Assembly (NCBI GenBank): GCA_018066065.1
Contig: JAGHSC010000073.1
Location: forward strand, 1 to 7,822
From: Candidatus Cryptobacteroides faecihippi
GTDB lineage: Bacteria; Bacteroidota; Bacteroidia; Bacteroidales; UBA932
Direction of reading: 5' to 3'
Length of the DNA: 7,822 nt
Shown here: in pieces, positions 5,244 through 7,822 of the stretch
Layout: each line of letters opens with the position of its first letter
Numbering within the stretch: position 1 is the stretch's first letter
Made by a program: the position numbers and the translations under genes
The notes under the pieces: model-generated
Databases searched by the model: none
What the model was told of the DNA's origin: nothing
What the model saw: the letters and a program-made list of their open reading frames with translations, nothing else

Positions 5244-7822
5244 CTAGTAGCCGAAGATCTCGGTGAGGGTCAGCGGGGTGACTGTGCCGAGGGACTGGAT
5301 GAAATCCTGGTCGTAGCCGGCTGAGTTGCCGAGGAGACCGTAGACGTAGGTGCGTCCCTTGACCCACTTCTTCTGGGTTGCCTTGACGTCCTCGAGGGTC
5401 ATGCCCTGGATCTTCTCGAAGAGAGCCTTGCTGCGGTCCTCGCTGAGGCCAAGATCCTCGAGCCTGAGATATTCATTGAGCACGCTCATTCCAGTGGTCC
5501 TGCTGGTCCTGATGTTGGAGAGGATGCTGGTCTTTGCAATCTCGAATCCGGCCTCGGACTCAGGCATGTTGTTGATGATGTCGTCGAATGCCTCGACAGC
5601 CTCCTTCAGCTTCTCGTTCTGCGAAGCGATGAAGGCGTAGAAGGTGTAGTGCTCATTCCTGAAGGAAGGGGTGGTCATGAATGCGCTTGCTGAATATGCA
5701 AGGCCGCGTGCCTCTCTCATCTCCTGGAAGACGATGGCGTTCATGCCGCTGCCGAAGTAGTTGTTGTACAGCGTGATGTCTGCATCATTGGCGACGTCGA
5801 ACTTCTCTCCTCTGTCGGAGTACTGGATGTAGTAGAACTGGTTTGCATCGTAAGGGGCAAGGAAGACCTTGCTCTCGCCGTACTGCATGCGGGATGGGAT
5901 CTCCCTTGCAAGTGGTTCGAGGGCACCCTGGATCCTGTGATGCGCGGTGATGGCAGCCTTGGCGGTCTCCTCGTCTGAAGGACCATAGTAGAGGACGTCA
6001 TGCTGCTTCGAGTAGATGTTCCTTACAAGGCCGAGAAGGTCCTCGGATGAGAGCGAGTCGATCTGGCCGTTGGTGAGAGTCGTCTTCTGGATGAATTCAG
6101 GACCGTAGAAGATGTAGTTCTGGAGGGCGGCGAAGCAGGATCTCTGGCTGAGCTTGGCGTCGCGGCGACTCTTCTTGATGTCTGACTTCAGGCCTTCGAG
6201 GATTGTCTCGTCAGGCTGGGCGTTGAGGATCAGGTCCTCGACGATGTCGAGAGCCTTGCCGATGTTCTCGTCCAGGCCGTAGGCTCCGATGTAGGACTGG
6301 GTGTAGCCGGTCGAGAGGCGAGGGCTGCATGCAAGTGCATACATCTCCTTCTTGATCTGCTCTGCGGTCCTGGTCGGAGTGCCGAGGTAGTCAAGGTACT
6401 GGAATGCCAGGTCGAGGCGAGGGTCGTTCTGGTCGCCGCAGTTGAATGCGAAGTTGACTGATGCGATGTCGTTCACCTCGTTCTTCTTGTAGAGGAAGCG
6501 TACGCTTTCAGCGACAGATCCCTTGGACATGTCCTTGGAGAAGTCGATGAAGACTGGCTCGATCGGTTCGACCTCGACCTTGCTGATCTCATCGAGGAAT
6601 GCGCTCCTCATGTTCCTGTTGGTCTCGATCGGTGTGATTGAAGGGGCGGCGATCTTCTGGATGGACTTGTCTGTGCCGATCCTCTTGAATGCCACGACGT
6701 AGCTGTCTGCGCTGAGGTAGTCGTTGGCCCAGTCGACGATCTGCTGCTTGGTGATCTTCTCGATTCTCTGCATGTCGAGGGCATCGACCTTCCAGTCATG
6801 TCCGTTGATGAAGGAGTTGACATAGGCCATAGCTCTGCTGCTGTTGCTTTCAAGCTGGCGCATCTTGCTGAGCTTGATGTTGTTGACGGTGGACTGGATT
6901 AGACTGTCGTCGAAGCTTCCGCTGCGGAGCTTTGCGACCTCTTCGAGCATGAGGTCACGTACTTCCTCAAGAGTCTGTCCCTGGCGAGGGTAGCCGATGA
7001 GCAGCATCTCGCCATGGTCAGGACGGGTGTAGTTGAATCCCTCGAAGCCGTTGAGCTTCTGTCCCTGCATGAGGTCGATGTCCGCGAGACCGGCAGAGCC
7101 GTTGCTGAGGATCGAGCTGGCGATGTCGCCGACTTCGCTTCTGAGGTAGTCGCCTGCGCCAGGAGTCCTCCAGCCGATCATCACGAATTCGGCATCAAGT
7201 CCGTAGACGTTCTTCTCGACAGGTTTCGTGATCGGTTCCTCAGGCTTGCATTCGAGCATCTTGATGTCAGGGTTGGCCTTCCACTCGCCGAAGTACTTCT
7301 CGACGGTGGCGACGAACTGATCAGGGTCAAAGTCTCCGGAGACGCAGATCGCGATGTTGTTCGGGACGTAGAAGTTGTTTCTGTGGTTCTCGATGTTGAT
7401 GATGGAAGGGTTCTTGAGGTGCTCCTGGGTCCCGAGAGTGGTCTGGAGACCGTAAGGATGGTTTGCAAAGAGCACTGAATCAATTGCTTCCATGGCCTTT
7501 GAGTCGTCCTCGACGAGGCTCATGTTCTTCTCCTCGTAGACGGTTTCGAGCTCGGTGTGGAATCCTCTGATGACAGGGTGGATGAACCTGTCGGACTGGA
7601 TCCTTGCCCAGTTCTCGATCTGGTTGGAAGGGATGTCCTCCGTGTAGACGGTCATGTCGTTCGATGTGAAGGCGTTGGTTCCCTGGGCGCCGATCACTGC
7701 CATCAGCTTGTCATACTCATTAGGTATGGCAATCTTGGATGCCTCGTAGCTGATCGAGTCGATCTGGTGATAGATCTGCGCTCTTTCCACAGGGTCGGTC
7801 TTTGTCCTGTAGACCTCGAAGA
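5244..7822 (-). CDS. M16 family zinc metallopeptidase, 5' end outside the window
   Basis: The frame is open from the window edge to TAG at 5244-5246, about 858 visible codons. The true start and the HxxEH zinc motif lie beyond the window; the GTG near 7790 is an internal valine. The first visible residues (FEVYRTKTDP, then a long conserved block with IAIPNEYDKLM, GAQGTNAFTSNDMTVYTED) are those that follow the zinc motif in M16 enzymes. GFHTELETVYEEKN supplies the distal Glu ligand, probably the second Glu of EEKN (codon near 7530). A second pitrilysin-like half follows, with EMREARGLAYSASAF (about 5685-5730) carrying the conserved R and Y that contact substrate in this fold. The end, LTLTEIFGY, is typical of Bacteroidales members. 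The size suggests a full protein of about 940 residues with both halves in one chain. Such proteins are usually exported and degrade peptides in the cell envelope; the signal peptide cannot be seen here. Confidence 0.93.
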   Translation of the reverse strand, partial: FEVYRTKTDPVERAQIYHQIDSISYEASKIAIPNEYDKLMAVIGAQGTNAFTSNDMTVYTEDIPSNQIENWARIQSDRFIHPVIRGFHTELETVYEEKNMSLVEDDSKAMEAIDSVLFANHPYGLQTTLGTQEHLKNPSIINIENHRNNFYVPNNIAICVSGDFDPDQFVATVEKYFGEWKANPDIKMLECKPEEPITKPVEKNVYGLDAEFVMIGWRTPGAGDYLRSEVGDIASSILSNGSAGLADIDLMQGQKLNGFEGFNYTRPDHGEMLLIGYPRQGQTLEEVRDLMLEEVAKLRSGSFDDSLIQSTVNNIKLSKMRQLESNSSRAMAYVNSFINGHDWKVDALDMQRIEKITKQQIVDWANDYLSADSYVVAFKRIGTDKSIQKIAAPSITPIETNRNMRSAFLDEISKVEVEPIEPVFIDFSKDMSKGSVAESVRFLYKKNEVNDIASVNFAFNCGDQNDPRLDLAFQYLDYLGTPTRTAEQIKKEMYALACSPRLSTGYTQSYIGAYGLDENIGKALDIVEDLILNAQPDETILEGLKSDIKKSRRDAKLSQRSCFAALQNYIFYGPEFIQKTTLTNGQIDSLSSEDLLGLVRNIYSKQHDVLYYGPSDEETAKAAITAHHRIQGALEPLAREIPSRMQYGESKVFLAPYDANQFYYIQYSDRGEKFDVANDADITLYNNYFGSGMNAIVFQEMREARGLAYSASAFMTTPSFRNEHYTFYAFIASQNEKLKEAVEAFDDIINNMPESEAGFEIAKTSILSNIRTSRTTGMSVLNEYLRLEDLGLSEDRSKALFEKIQGMTLEDVKATQKKWVKGRTYVYGLLGNSAGYDQDFIQSLGTVTPLTLTEIFGY

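Noticed and set aside
7014..7478. Plus-strand open frame of 154 codons opposite the M16 gene
   Set aside because: The translation is a Val/Asp/Glu/Arg-rich mirror of the M16 coding strand, without promoter or recognisable domain.

Overview
The window looks like chromosomal DNA from a member of the Bacteroidota, most likely the Bacteroidales. The reasons are promoter -7 boxes of the TAnnTTTG type, little sign of Shine-Dalgarno sequences, an S46 dipeptidyl-peptidase (a family concentrated in this phylum), a relaxed-lipobox lipoprotein, and an RHS-type leader protein containing the VQISIPLYE motif. Housekeeping genes are moderately GC-rich with G/C-ending codons. An AT-rich island at about 190-850 stands out against them. 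No species can be named from the sequence alone.

Positions 1-1041, minus strand, hold the wreck or rearranged end of an RHS polymorphic-toxin locus. In transcription order it has a secretion leader and RHS N-terminus (1041 to about 850). This is fused in frame to the last part of a toxin-like tip (about 850-665), whose reading frame is broken at an A10 run. Next comes a 145-146 codon candidate immunity gene that overlaps the tip's real stop (687-247), and then a piece of RHS core with a YD-type repeat that runs off the window (236-1). The long RHS core expected between leader and tip is missing.

Positions 1070-1198 are a divergent promoter region. On the plus strand follow a small outer-membrane beta-barrel protein (1199-1705), an S46 peptidase with the Asp/Glu-selecting arginine of DPP11 (1761-3797), uracil phosphoribosyltransferase upp (3841-4470) with a strong intrinsic terminator, and an unrecognised lipoprotein with a His/Gly tail (4596-5189). 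A perfect 15-bp hairpin terminator separates it from a convergent, 5'-truncated M16 zinc peptidase (5244-7822, minus).

Two of the large genes, the S46 and M16 enzymes, are exported or probably exported peptidases, which suits an organism that gains carbon or nitrogen from peptides. That link is inference; they are on opposite strands and not one operon. upp is a pyrimidine salvage gene and probably only a neighbour. The most unusual part is the RHS remnant: an in-phase A AAA AAG slippery heptamer lies exactly where the toxin tip changes frame, so frameshifting, tract-length switching, decay and sequencing error all need to be told apart.
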